From Jonquetella anthropi DSM 22815 (GTDB taxonomy: Bacteria > Synergistota > Synergistia > Synergistales > Dethiosulfovibrionaceae): a stretch of DNA of 64,000 bases. Position numbers and translations under genes: made by a program. Numbering within the stretch: position 1 is the first letter of the stretch; each line of letters opens with the position of its first letter. This document shows, piece by piece, positions 32,645-40,405 of this stretch. The notes below the pieces were generated by a model that saw only the letters and a list, made by a program, of their open reading frames with translations, searched no databases and was not told the DNA's origin. The stretch is from contig NZ_CM001376.1 of NCBI RefSeq assembly GCF_000237805.1, positions 1,540,349 through 1,604,348 on the forward strand, given 5' to 3'.

Positions 32645-32703
32645 GAAATTGTTCTAGGGGAGTCCCGGCAAGGCCTGTCGGGACACTAAAGGAGGAGAGC
32701 CAG

Positions 32704-33888
32704 TTGCGGAAAGTATATATGGACAACGCGGCGACGACTGCCGTTCGCCGCGAGGTTTTAGACGTCATGCTGCCGTTTTTCAGCGAGGAGTACTTCAACC
32801 CCTCGTCGCTTTACGACTTTTCGGACAAGGCCCGCGAAGGCGTTAAAAAAGCGCGTCAGCAGGTAGCCTCGGTCATCGGCGCCCAGCCTGACGAGGTATT
32901 CTTCACCGGCGGCGGCTCGGAAGGCGACAACTGGGCCATCAAGGGCACGGCGTGGTCGAAGGGAGCCAGCCGGCCGAAGCTGGTCACAAGCCCGATAGAA
33001 CATCACGCCGTGCTGCACACGATGGATTTTCTTCGCCGGAACGGTTTTGAAATCGTGACGGTCCCCGTGGACGGCGAGGGCGTTGTGACGCCAGAAGCGC
33101 TGGAAAAGGCCGTAGACGACAAGACCTGTTTGGTGTCAATCATGTTCGCCAACAACGAGATCGGGACCATCGAACCGATCGCCCAGCTGGCGAAAGTCGC
33201 TCACGCCAAGGGCGCGCTGTTCCACACCGATGCCGTTCAGGCGATGACCCAGACTCCGATTAACGTGAAGGAGCTCGACGTGGATATGCTGTCCGCCGCC
33301 GGGCACAAGTTCCAAGGGCCCAAGGGCGTCGGCTTCATTTACATCCGCAAGGGGCTCAAGATCGAAAACCTGATCCACGGCGGCGGACAGGAGAAGTCGC
33401 GCCGCGGCGGCACCGAGAACGTCCCGGGCATCGTGGGCATGGGGATGGCTATTGAACTGGCCGCCAAAGAGATGACCAAGAAGAACGCTACGCTGTCGGC
33501 CATGCGCGACCGGCTGATCGACGGCCTGTTGGCCGCAGTGCCGCACAGCCGGGTCAACGGTTCCCGCAAGAACCGGCTGCCTAACAACTGCAATCTGAGC
33601 TTCGTCGGCATCGAGGGTGAGACGATGCTGTTCGACTTGGACGACGCGGGAATCGCCGTTTCAACCGGCAGCGCCTGCGCGTCCGCGTCGCTTGACCCGT
33701 CCCACGTGCTGATGGCCATCGGGCTGAAGCACGAATGGGCGCACGGCTCGGTGCGGCTCACGCTGGGCGCTCACACGACCGACGAGGATATTGATTACGT
33801 GCTCGATGTGCTGCCGAAGATCGTCGCCAGACGCCGGGAGATGTCGCCGTTATGGCACGAGTTTCTTGCCGCTGAGGGAGGCAAATAA
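32704..33888 (+). CDS. iscS: Cysteine desulfurase (IscS/NifS class)
   Basis: The protein has 394 residues. TTG 32704 is chosen because GGAGGAG lies 8 nt upstream and the RKVYMDNAATT N terminus is the family norm. The enzyme takes sulfur from L-cysteine for Fe-S cluster assembly. PLP Lys is in AAGHKFQGPKG, the His stacking on PLP in SPIEHHAVL, and the persulfide Cys in STGSACASAS. The short active-site loop and neighbour iscU fit the IscS/NifS type. It forms a two-gene operon with the scaffold gene 2 nt downstream. Confidence 0.93.
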   Translation: MRKVYMDNAATTAVRREVLDVMLPFFSEEYFNPSSLYDFSDKAREGVKKARQQVASVIGAQPDEVFFTGGGSEGDNWAIKGTAWSKGASRPKLVTSPIEHHAVLHTMDFLRRNGFEIVTVPVDGEGVVTPEALEKAVDDKTCLVSIMFANNEIGTIEPIAQLAKVAHAKGALFHTDAVQAMTQTPINVKELDVDMLSAAGHKFQGPKGVGFIYIRKGLKIENLIHGGGQEKSRRGGTENVPGIVGMGMAIELAAKEMTKKNATLSAMRDRLIDGLLAAVPHSRVNGSRKNRLPNNCNLSFVGIEGETMLFDLDDAGIAVSTGSACASASLDPSHVLMAIGLKHEWAHGSVRLTLGAHTTDEDIDYVLDVLPKIVARRREMSPLWHEFLAAEGGK

Positions 33889-33890
33889 TC

Positions 33891-34313
33891 ATGATGTACA
33901 GCGAAGTTGTAATGGACCACTTCCGCAACCCGCGCAACGTGGGGGAGATAGAAAACCCTGACGGGGTCGGCGAGGTCGGCAACGCCAAGTGCGGGGATAT
34001 TATGCGAATCACCCTGAGAATTAAAGACGACGTGATCGAGGACATCAAGTTCATGACATTCGGTTGCGCCTCGGCAATCGCCAGCTCCAGCATGGCCACG
34101 ACGCTCATCAAGGGCAAGACCATTCAGGAGGCCCTGAAAATCACCAACAAGGCGGTAGCAGAGGCGCTCGAAGGCCTGCCGGCCGTCAAGATGCACTGCT
34201 CCGTCTTGGCCGAGGAGGCCATCACCGCGGCGATCAACGACTACCTGACCCGCCAAGGCCGGCCAACCATGAAGAGTCTGGCTGGTACGCACGAGCACGA
34301 TCACGAGAACTAA
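33891..34313 (+). CDS. iscU: Fe-S cluster scaffold protein (IscU/NifU N-terminal type)
   Basis: The protein has 140 residues. It is the scaffold on which [2Fe-2S] and [4Fe-4S] clusters are built. The three ligand Cys are seen in NAKCGDIM, MTFGCASAIASSS and VKMHCSVLAEEA. The short His-rich tail HEHDHEN may bind metal. It lacks the C-terminal ferredoxin-like and Nfu domains of full NifU. It is co-transcribed with iscS and followed by a strong terminator. Confidence 0.93.
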   Translation: MMYSEVVMDHFRNPRNVGEIENPDGVGEVGNAKCGDIMRITLRIKDDVIEDIKFMTFGCASAIASSSMATTLIKGKTIQEALKITNKAVAEALEGLPAVKMHCSVLAEEAITAAINDYLTRQGRPTMKSLAGTHEHDHEN

Positions 34314-34324
34314 AAACTCACAGG

Positions 34325-34365
34325 AAGCCCGTTGGAGTTCATAAGAACTCCAACGGGCTTTTTTG
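34325..34365 (+). terminator. Intrinsic terminator after iscU
   Basis: AAGCCCGTTGGAGTTC pairs with GAACTCCAACGGGCTT around ATAA, followed by TTTTTT. The promoter of the next gene begins inside its T run. Confidence 0.94.
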
Positions 34366-34392
34366 ACGCCTGACAGATCTTTGGGGTAAAAT
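34363..34392 (+). promoter_or_regulatory. Probable promoter of the O-antigen-ligase-like gene
   Basis: TTGACG (34363-34368), 18 nt, TAAAAT (34387-34392). The -35 overlaps the tail of the iscU terminator. Confidence 0.6.
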
Positions 34393-34474
34393 AAAAAAAT
34401 CTTGGAATATTACGTTTGTAACAGCGCCCTAAAGAACAGCTCTATCTTTCCCGGGCGTCAGGAGGAACTCCTTG

Positions 34475-35830
34475 ATGATGGAAATTCAAAACTGCACTGC
34501 AAGCTCCTTCAAGGCCAAAACGTCATCTCTTTGGCCGCAGAAATTGGACGAAGCTGCATTTTGGCTGCTGGCGCTGGGAGCCGGCCTTTCGGCGTTTCGG
34601 CCTGTGGCCCACTACGCGCCGTGGGGAATCGCCCTTCTGCTGGTCCTCGTTCAGCGCGTTCTCTGGAGGGTGCCGTTAACGCCCCGATTTTCTCCAGGCG
34701 GACGGCGGCTTTTTCTTTTTGTCTGTCTTCTGACTGTCTGGTGCGCCATTGGCCCGGCCCTCGGCACGCCCGAGACGCCGGTTGGCGAGTGGGTTCATGG
34801 TTGGTCATTTTTTCTTGACTTTCTCGTCGGCACCTGGCTGTCAGCCCGACTGTGCGGCTCCCTAGACCGGCAGCAAAAGCTCCGATGGGTTCTTTTCGCC
34901 GGGTTCCTCGTCATCTCAGCCGTCTACTGCACTAGGCCGCTATTTTTTAGAGACGGCTACATGAATAACGGCGACGACCTCGGGTACTGGGGCCTTCTCA
35001 TCTCGCTGGTGGTCTACGACCGGGGGCTTGATGTCCTCGGCTGGAAACTGGCCGGTTTCTGGAAAAGAGCGGGACAGGTGCTGTTTTCAGCGGCCTGCTG
35101 TATTGTCGGCACCGGCGTAACGTTTCTCTCTTTCTCTTTGGGCGCGTGGGGAATCGCCGCCATCCAAGCGGGGATCCTTCTTTTGCTTTCCCGACTTCCG
35201 TGGAAGAAAGTCCTCGATGCCTTTATCGCTCTGTCCTTAGTAGCTGCCCTGTGGACCGTCATACTGCAAATGCCACGCTTTCATGACATTGCAGAGATGT
35301 CCCATCTGGAGGTAGTCCAAGCAACCGCTTTAAAAGACAATAACGCGAGAAACTTTACCAGCGGACGGTCAACCATTTGGCGGGTCACGTCCGAGCTCGT
35401 CCGCCAGAAGCCATGGACCGGCCGAGCGAATAATTTTGCGAGTGAGTACTCCCGCTTAGCCAACGAAATGACAAAACAGTTTCATTTTCTCCCGAAAGAT
35501 CTCACCGCGACCTATTCTCATAACCTGTATCTCGACCTGCTCTACCGGGGCGGCGTTCCCGCCCTCCTCATCTTCGCTTTTTTCATCGGCGGCTCCATCT
35601 GGCTGGCTTGGTCCATTCTAAAAAAATCGCCCGGAAACCGGTGGGCCATTATGATTTTTGCCTTCACAACGAGCCAGCTCGCGTTCAGCTTGGTGAATTC
35701 ATTTTTCCAGTTTCGGCGCGATATGGGCTGCGTCACCTGGGTCATCTTCGGCGTGCTGACCGTCTTACGCAGCGGCGAGGCAGAGCCGGAGCAGCCTCCG
35801 GCGATTGGCGAAAAAGAACTTAGTGAATAA
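34475..35830 (+). CDS. O-antigen ligase / polymerase-like membrane protein
   Basis: The protein has about 451 residues from ATG 34475, which is 7 nt after GGAGGAAC; a TTG and a second ATG flank it. Roughly ten membrane helices surround a large periplasmic loop (about 270-360) with RNFTSGRSTIWRVTSELVR and YSHNLYLDLLYRGGVPALL. This is the Wzy_C pattern of the O-antigen ligase/polymerase superfamily (WaaL, Wzy, PglL). It may join a surface polysaccharide to lipid A or to protein. No lipopolysaccharide cluster surrounds it. Its stop lies inside the terminator split by IS copy 2. Confidence 0.84.
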   Translation: MMEIQNCTASSFKAKTSSLWPQKLDEAAFWLLALGAGLSAFRPVAHYAPWGIALLLVLVQRVLWRVPLTPRFSPGGRRLFLFVCLLTVWCAIGPALGTPETPVGEWVHGWSFFLDFLVGTWLSARLCGSLDRQQKLRWVLFAGFLVISAVYCTRPLFFRDGYMNNGDDLGYWGLLISLVVYDRGLDVLGWKLAGFWKRAGQVLFSAACCIVGTGVTFLSFSLGAWGIAAIQAGILLLLSRLPWKKVLDAFIALSLVAALWTVILQMPRFHDIAEMSHLEVVQATALKDNNARNFTSGRSTIWRVTSELVRQKPWTGRANNFASEYSRLANEMTKQFHFLPKDLTATYSHNLYLDLLYRGGVPALLIFAFFIGGSIWLAWSILKKSPGNRWAIMIFAFTTSQLAFSLVNSFFQFRRDMGCVTWVIFGVLTVLRSGEAEPEQPPAIGEKELSE

Positions 35831-35850
35831 AAAACTCCCAGAGGAATTTT
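35829..35850 (+). terminator. Left half of a terminator split by IS copy 2
   Basis: AAAAAACTCCCAGAGGAATTTT pairs in two parts with TTTCCTCTGGGAGTTTTTT at 37577-37595. Without the IS and one TTT the site is a 13-bp stem with an ATTT loop, A6 on the left and T6 on the right. That is a bidirectional terminator between the ligase-like gene and the convergent AI-2E-family gene. Confidence 0.85.
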
Positions 35851-35897
35851 TGGTCTGCTCCCCGTCAATAGGACAGTGAAAAATCAAAAAGTCCCGT

Positions 35898-35931
35898 ACC
35901 GCCAGTCGAGTAATCGGCTGGCGGTTCTTTT
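35898..35931 (+). terminator. Terminator carried by IS copy 2 at its left end
   Basis: Identical to the structure at 3216-3249: 12-bp stem, GTAA loop, then TTCTTTT. It would stop transcripts from the upstream ligase-like gene. Confidence 0.75.
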
Positions 35932-36859
35932 ACGCCGCAGTATAGAAGCTTGCATGGTATTCGGCAGGTGTCATCAGATTCAGTTTCCGTTGGAACCGCT
36001 CTGTGTTGTAATACCTGATGTATGACTCTATGGTCTTCACCAGATCCATCTTTGAGGTGAAGCGTTTCCTGTAGTACATTTCTCGCTTCAGGATCCCCCA
36101 GAAGCCTTCCATAGGCCCATTGTCAATGCAATGGGCTACTCTGGACATGCTCTGCTTCATTCGGTTTCTCTTTAGTCTCCCCGAGAACTGTTTGCTCGTG
36201 TACTGGAAGCCTCGGTCACTGTGAAACAATGGATGTGCCTCGGGCTCACGCTCTACAGCTTCATCAAACGTGCTCATAACCAGCGGATTGTCATTATGCT
36301 CGCCGATTTTATATGCCACGATCCTGCGATCATAGAGATCTAGTATGGCACTCAGATATACTTTGTGAGCGTTCCCCCCGACGTAATACTTGAACTCAGT
36401 GACATCCGTCAGCCATTTCTCGTTCGGTGCGTCTGCGTGAAAGTCACGGTTGAGATAGTTTTTGGCGATATGTGCAGGGTCTTGGCTGCTTCTGGTGCAG
36501 CTCTTTGGCCTCCACTTGATCGTGGATTGAATACGCTCTCCGCGACAGATCCTGAGTACCCGCTTATCGTTCACTGCGATGCCGTGATTCCTTTCCAGTT
36601 CGTCCCTGATTCGCCGGTAACCCATATCCGGATGGTTCTCATGAATGGCCTTGATCTTCTCGGAGAGCTCGGTATTGTACTTCTCACTGAAGCTGACAGG
36701 ACCTTTAAGCCAGCGATAATACGCGCTGCGCGAAAGCCGCTGGCACTGACAGAGCTTTTGCAGGGGGTAGTGCTTGGCTTCAGTCAGTTCTTTGATCGCT
36801 TGGTATTTGTAGGGATGTCGAGTCAGAGAGAGCGATCTTTCATCTCTAACTCTCTGATT
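35930..36859 (-). CDS. IS150-type transposase OrfB (made by -1 frameshift from OrfA)
   Basis: The DDE integrase half has 309 codons after the slip site: Asp in TDVTEF, Asp in HSDRGFQYTS, Glu in PMEGFWGILKRE. It has no start codon with a ribosome-binding site at its beginning. It is reached when ribosomes on OrfA slip by -1 at A-AAA-AAA (plus-strand T8 at 36858-36865) and continue NQRVRDERSL. The same junction is hard-fused in copy 1. An internal ATG at 36625 would omit the first ~78 residues. Confidence 0.88.
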   Translation of the reverse strand, partial: NQRVRDERSLSLTRHPYKYQAIKELTEAKHYPLQKLCQCQRLSRSAYYRWLKGPVSFSEKYNTELSEKIKAIHENHPDMGYRRIRDELERNHGIAVNDKRVLRICRGERIQSTIKWRPKSCTRSSQDPAHIAKNYLNRDFHADAPNEKWLTDVTEFKYYVGGNAHKVYLSAILDLYDRRIVAYKIGEHNDNPLVMSTFDEAVEREPEAHPLFHSDRGFQYTSKQFSGRLKRNRMKQSMSRVAHCIDNGPMEGFWGILKREMYYRKRFTSKMDLVKTIESYIRYYNTERFQRKLNLMTPAEYHASFYTAA

Positions 36860-37518
36860 TTTTTTAACAGGTCGTTCTCCATCTGAAGGTCGCGGTTCTT
36901 GCGTTCCAGTTCTGCAATCCTGTCACGCTGCTTTTCCTCTGGTGTCCGGGCTGGCAGGGTTCCAATCCGCCGTCCACGACGGTCTTCAAGGCCGGCGGGG
37001 CCCATGCTCTCATAACGGAGCACCCAGTTGCGCACCTGCTGATAGGAACAGTTATATTTCAGCGCCGTCGCTCCATAATTATTATCCTTAGCAAGGCAGT
37101 ACCGTACGATTTCAAGGCGTTCTTCCTGGGTTGTCTGTCTGGCTTTTCTCATGGAGCTGCCTCCTCCGCTTGTGCGCGATTGGATCCATCCATGAGTAGT
37201 ATATGCCTGTATCCAGCTTTGAAGTTGAGCTTTTGACCGTAAGCCATAGCGATACGCCGTCTCCGAGAAGGATCCTTCTCCGCTCAGATAGGCATGAACG
37301 GCAGCCAATTTCAGCTCCTGTGAATAATGTCTGTTTCTCGATTGAGCGAGCAATCCTCCGGGACCTTCATTTTGGTAAATCCGGACCCAACTCCTAAACG
37401 ATGCGCGGCCCCTAAGCCCCGCTTGCCTTGTCGCTTCTGTGCAGCTGATTTCGTCTCGGAGATAGCTTTCAACTAGAGATATTTTCAAAGCTGAGTCTAT
37501 CTTGCTTTTTCTGGGCAT
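36823..37518 (-). CDS. IS150-type transposase OrfA (copy 2)
   Basis: The protein has 231 residues from ATG 37518 (GGGGGG site 7 nt upstream). Helix-turn-helix repeats (RGRASFRSWVRIYQNEG, RSKAQLQSWIQAY, SYQQVRNWVLRYE) bind the terminal repeats, and the C-terminal ERKNRDLQMENDLLKK is a likely leucine-zipper/coiled coil. In the zero frame it ends KIRELEMKDRSL shortly after the slippery A8. OrfA alone usually acts as a regulator in IS3-family elements, and the OrfAB fusion is the transposase. Confidence 0.9.
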   Translation of the reverse strand: MPRKSKIDSALKISLVESYLRDEISCTEATRQAGLRGRASFRSWVRIYQNEGPGGLLAQSRNRHYSQELKLAAVHAYLSGEGSFSETAYRYGLRSKAQLQSWIQAYTTHGWIQSRTSGGGSSMRKARQTTQEERLEIVRYCLAKDNNYGATALKYNCSYQQVRNWVLRYESMGPAGLEDRRGRRIGTLPARTPEEKQRDRIAELERKNRDLQMENDLLKKIRELEMKDRSL

Positions 37519-37525
37519 AGAAATA

Positions 37526-37567
37526 CCCCCCAAGTAGGTTTTATATTTCCCTGTCCTACTTGGGGGG
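37526..37567 (-). promoter_or_regulatory. Hairpin sequestering the transposase ribosome-binding site (copy 2)
   Basis: Same 13-bp inverted repeat as in copy 1: arms 37526-37538 and 37555-37567. The GGGGGG ribosome-binding site lies in the inner arm. Confidence 0.7.
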
Positions 37568-37576
37568 AGCATATCA

Positions 37577-37595
37577 TTTCCTCTGGGAGTTTTTT
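37577..37595 (+). terminator. Right half of the terminator split by IS copy 2
   Basis: TTTCCTCTGGGAGTTTTTT, the 3' arm of the stem whose 5' arm is at 35829-35850. It also serves the convergent AI-2E-family gene, whose stop (37594) it overlaps. Confidence 0.8.
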
Positions 37596-38658
37596 ATCTG
37601 TCGTTCAGTTCGCCCATGAATATCTTCCACGCGGACACGAAAAGGGCCGCCACCAACGGGCCGGCGATCATGCCTCCCAAGCCGAACGAAGCCAACCCGC
37701 CGAGCGTCGACAAGAGCACCAGATAATCGGGCATCTGGAGGCTCCGTCCGACCATCGCCGGACGAAGGACGTTGTCGACGCCGACCATCGCTGCAATTTC
37801 GACTCCGGCGAGGAAAAAACACCCTGTCCAGTTGCCCGACGAGGCCATGTAAATCGACAGGGGAAGCCAGACGACCGCCGTGCCGACGAGCGGGACGAGA
37901 GACAAGACGCCCATCGCCACGCCCCACAGGAGCAAGCCGTTCATTCCCAAAAATCCCAGAGTGACGGCGCCGATGACCCCGTGAAGGAACGCCATCAGCA
38001 CGTTGCCCTTCACCGTCGAGCGGATCACGCCAACGAACGTCTCAAACAGCCGACGCTCCCGTTTGTCGCCGAGCGGCAGGGCCTTGATGAGGATCTCGGC
38101 CAGCGAGCCTCCGTCCCGAATGAGAAAGAACGCCATGTACAGGGCCAAGCAGGAGTCGGCAAACAACCCCAGTGCGCCCTGCCCCAACGAGACGGCGTTT
38201 TGGGTCACAAACCGGCCGGCCGCGAGGACAGCGCTCGTCATCCCCTCGGACAGCGACGAGCCGCCGAGCCCCAGCCGGGTCAGGGCTGCCTGCACAACCG
38301 GAAACGATTGGCGCACCCGCAGGCTGTACTGCGACAGGTCAATCGCCCCGGACTGAACGTCCCGGTAAATGGACGTGGCCTGAGCGAAGAACGAGGCGGC
38401 GAACAGGCACAGCGGCCCGATAACCGCCACAGCCACGACGGCGAGCGTCACTGCCGCCGACGGACTGCTCCTCCAGCCGGTCGCCTTCTGAAACCGCCGG
38501 TACAGCGGCGCGCAAAGCACGGCGAGGGCGCAGGCCCAAAAGAGCGTGCCCCAGAAGGGCCTCAGCAGCCAGACGAACGCCGCCGTCACCAAGCCCAACG
38601 CGATAAGAAAGCTGCGCCGCTCGGTTCGGCCGTCCGGTACAAGCGGCTGGTCATCCAT
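37594..38658 (-). CDS. AI-2E / PerM-family membrane transporter
   Basis: The protein has about 354 residues from ATG 38658, 7 nt after GGGGAGG. An in-frame GTG six codons upstream is less well placed. About eight membrane helices follow the family pattern: FLIALGLVTAAFVWLLRPF at the N terminus, GVIGAVTLGFLGMNGLLLWGVAMGVLSLVPLVG in the second half in outline, and GLGGMIAGPLVAALFV at the C terminus. Family members include TqsA/YdgG and Na+/H+ antiporter-like proteins. The substrate is not predictable. Confidence 0.87.
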   Translation of the reverse strand: MDDQPLVPDGRTERRSFLIALGLVTAAFVWLLRPFWGTLFWACALAVLCAPLYRRFQKATGWRSSPSAAVTLAVVAVAVIGPLCLFAASFFAQATSIYRDVQSGAIDLSQYSLRVRQSFPVVQAALTRLGLGGSSLSEGMTSAVLAAGRFVTQNAVSLGQGALGLFADSCLALYMAFFLIRDGGSLAEILIKALPLGDKRERRLFETFVGVIRSTVKGNVLMAFLHGVIGAVTLGFLGMNGLLLWGVAMGVLSLVPLVGTAVVWLPLSIYMASSGNWTGCFFLAGVEIAAMVGVDNVLRPAMVGRSLQMPDYLVLLSTLGGLASFGLGGMIAGPLVAALFVSAWKIFMGELNDR

Positions 38659-38797
38659 CGTTTTGCCTCCCCTCACCCTGTGGTTTGTATTATCTTAACA
38701 CGGCCGCCTCGGTCGTATAATGGCAAAGGACCGCCGATTCAGCCCAATGAGGCGAAACGGTGCGGAACTTTCGACACGAAGACTGGACGTGATCCCT

Positions 38798-40405
38798 GTG
38801 GCTTTCCCGTTTAACTCTCAGCGGTACTCTTTCCCGTCCCGACGGCGGCTCGTTTTCGGCAAAAATGGGATGGTGGCCGCGTCGAACCCTCTGGCGGCCG
38901 GAGCCGGAATTGAAGTTCTCAAGGCCGGCGGCAACGCAGTAGACGCCGCCTTGGCGGCCGCCGCCGTTCTGACGGTCGTCGAGCCCACCAGCAACGGCTT
39001 GGGCGGCGACGCGTTCGCCCTCGTCCACACGGGAGGGAAGCTCTACGGCCTCAACTCCAGCGGCCCCTGTCCAGCTGGCCTGACGGCTCAGACGCTACGC
39101 GACGAGGGCCACTCGTCAGTCCCGGCCCGAGGGCTCGCCCCGATCACCGTCCCTGGCGTCCCAGCCGCTTGGGGCGCGCTCTCAAAAAAATTCGGCCGGC
39201 TGCCGCTGGCCGACGTCCTGCGTCCGGCGGTTCGGTACGCCCGCGGCGGGTTCCCCCTGCAGCCAAAAGTGGCCCAACTGTGGAAGGCGGCGCAGGAGCT
39301 TTTCTCGGCCCTCGCTAGGGAAAATGGCCTCTTCGCCCCGTGGCTTCAAACGTTCGGACTCGCCGAAGCCGAGCCCGGCGAGCTCGTGACGCTGAAGGAC
39401 CACGCCGAGACCCTAGAAGAGATCGGCCGCACGGGCGGCGAGAGTTTTTACCGCGGCGAACTGGCCCGGCAGATCGGCTCGTTCGTCCGGTCGTCCGGCG
39501 GGTGGCTGAGCGCCGAGGATTTGGCGGCGTTCTCTCCCGAATGGGTCGAGCCCCTGTCGGTCCCCTACCGGAACTATCAGGTCTTCGAGCTGCCGCCAAA
39601 CGGCCATGGGTTGACCGTTCTTCTGGCGCTCAACATCCTGCGGGGCTTTGAGCCGACACGGGATAGGGAGCTCTTTCTCCACCAAACCGTCGAAGCCATG
39701 AAGCTGGCTTTCGCCGACGCAAAGGCCTACATCGCCGATCCCCGACAGGCCGACGTCCCCTTGGCCGATCTGCTGAGCGAGGGCTACGCCGAGAGACGCC
39801 GCGCCCTCATCCGGAACCGAGCCGAGCTGCCATGTCCCGGTTCGCCGAGGTGCGGCGGCACGGTGTACCTCGCGTCAGCTGACGGGGACGGCAACATGGT
39901 CAGCTACATTCAGAGTAACTACATGGGGTTCGGCAGCGGCGTGGTCGTCCCCGGCACCGGCATCGCTCTGCACAACCGGGGGGCCAATTTCTCCCTTGAT
40001 CCAGCCAGCCCGAACTGTCTCGCGCCGGGCAAGCGGCCGTATCACACCATTATCCCGGGATTCCTCTGCCGGGACGGCCAGCCCTTCGGGCCGTTCGGCG
40101 TCATGGGCGCGTTCATGCAGCCGCAGGGCCACGTCCAAGTGGTCAGCTCGCTGGCCGACGACGGTCTGAACCCTCAGGAAGCCCTTGATCGGCCTCGGTG
40201 GCAGTGGACCGGCGGCCTGTCGCTCGAGCTGGAGCAGACCTTCCCCAACGACTTAGCCCTGTCCCTGAAAGACCGAGGCCATCAGGTAACCGTTTCAGCC
40301 GACGATACCAGCTTCGGCCGCGGTCAAGTGATTCTCCGGGATGGCTCGGGCGTCCTCTGCGGCGCGACCGAACCCCGGACCGACGGAGCTGTTGCCGTAT
40401 GGTAG
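38798..40405 (+). CDS. Gamma-glutamyltransferase-family protein
   Basis: The protein has about 535 residues. GTG 38798 is preferred because it gives the family-like AFPFNSQRYSFPSRR beginning. A TATAAT at 38716-38721 lies where a longer frame would start, excluding that start. The ribosome-binding site is weak. The enzyme transfers or hydrolyses the gamma-glutamyl group of glutathione and gamma-glutamyl peptides. Landmarks are GGNAVDAALAAAA, VVEPTSNGLGGDAFAL and the autoprocessing/nucleophile Thr in CGGTVYLASADGDG, followed by FGSGVVVPGTGIALHNRG. No signal peptide is visible, so it looks cytoplasmic like the YwrD group. It is convergent with the 5-oxoproline operon. Confidence 0.88.
   Translation: MAFPFNSQRYSFPSRRRLVFGKNGMVAASNPLAAGAGIEVLKAGGNAVDAALAAAAVLTVVEPTSNGLGGDAFALVHTGGKLYGLNSSGPCPAGLTAQTLRDEGHSSVPARGLAPITVPGVPAAWGALSKKFGRLPLADVLRPAVRYARGGFPLQPKVAQLWKAAQELFSALARENGLFAPWLQTFGLAEAEPGELVTLKDHAETLEEIGRTGGESFYRGELARQIGSFVRSSGGWLSAEDLAAFSPEWVEPLSVPYRNYQVFELPPNGHGLTVLLALNILRGFEPTRDRELFLHQTVEAMKLAFADAKAYIADPRQADVPLADLLSEGYAERRRALIRNRAELPCPGSPRCGGTVYLASADGDGNMVSYIQSNYMGFGSGVVVPGTGIALHNRGANFSLDPASPNCLAPGKRPYHTIIPGFLCRDGQPFGPFGVMGAFMQPQGHVQVVSSLADDGLNPQEALDRPRWQWTGGLSLELEQTFPNDLALSLKDRGHQVTVSADDTSFGRGQVILRDGSGVLCGATEPRTDGAVAVW

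Larger units (their letters stand above)
35851..37576 (-). mobile_element. IS3-family (IS150-type) insertion sequence, copy 2, 1726 bp
   Basis: It has the same ends as copy 1 (TGGTCTGCTCCCC left; TGATATGCTCCCCCC right, inverted). The target duplication is TTT (35848-35850 and 37577-37579), although this is low-complexity sequence. It is 2 bp longer than copy 1, entirely explained by an A8 run where copy 1 has A6. A few substitutions distinguish the copies (for example SFSETA versus SLTETA in OrfA). It is inserted in a terminator loop between convergent genes, with the transposase on the minus strand as in copy 1. Confidence 0.93.

Noticed and set aside
32662-32684. Inverted repeat before iscS considered as an IscR operator
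   Set aside because: The GTCCCG/CGGGAC arms do not resemble the known IscR type 1 or type 2 consensus and no iscR gene is adjacent, so it is only noted as a leader hairpin.
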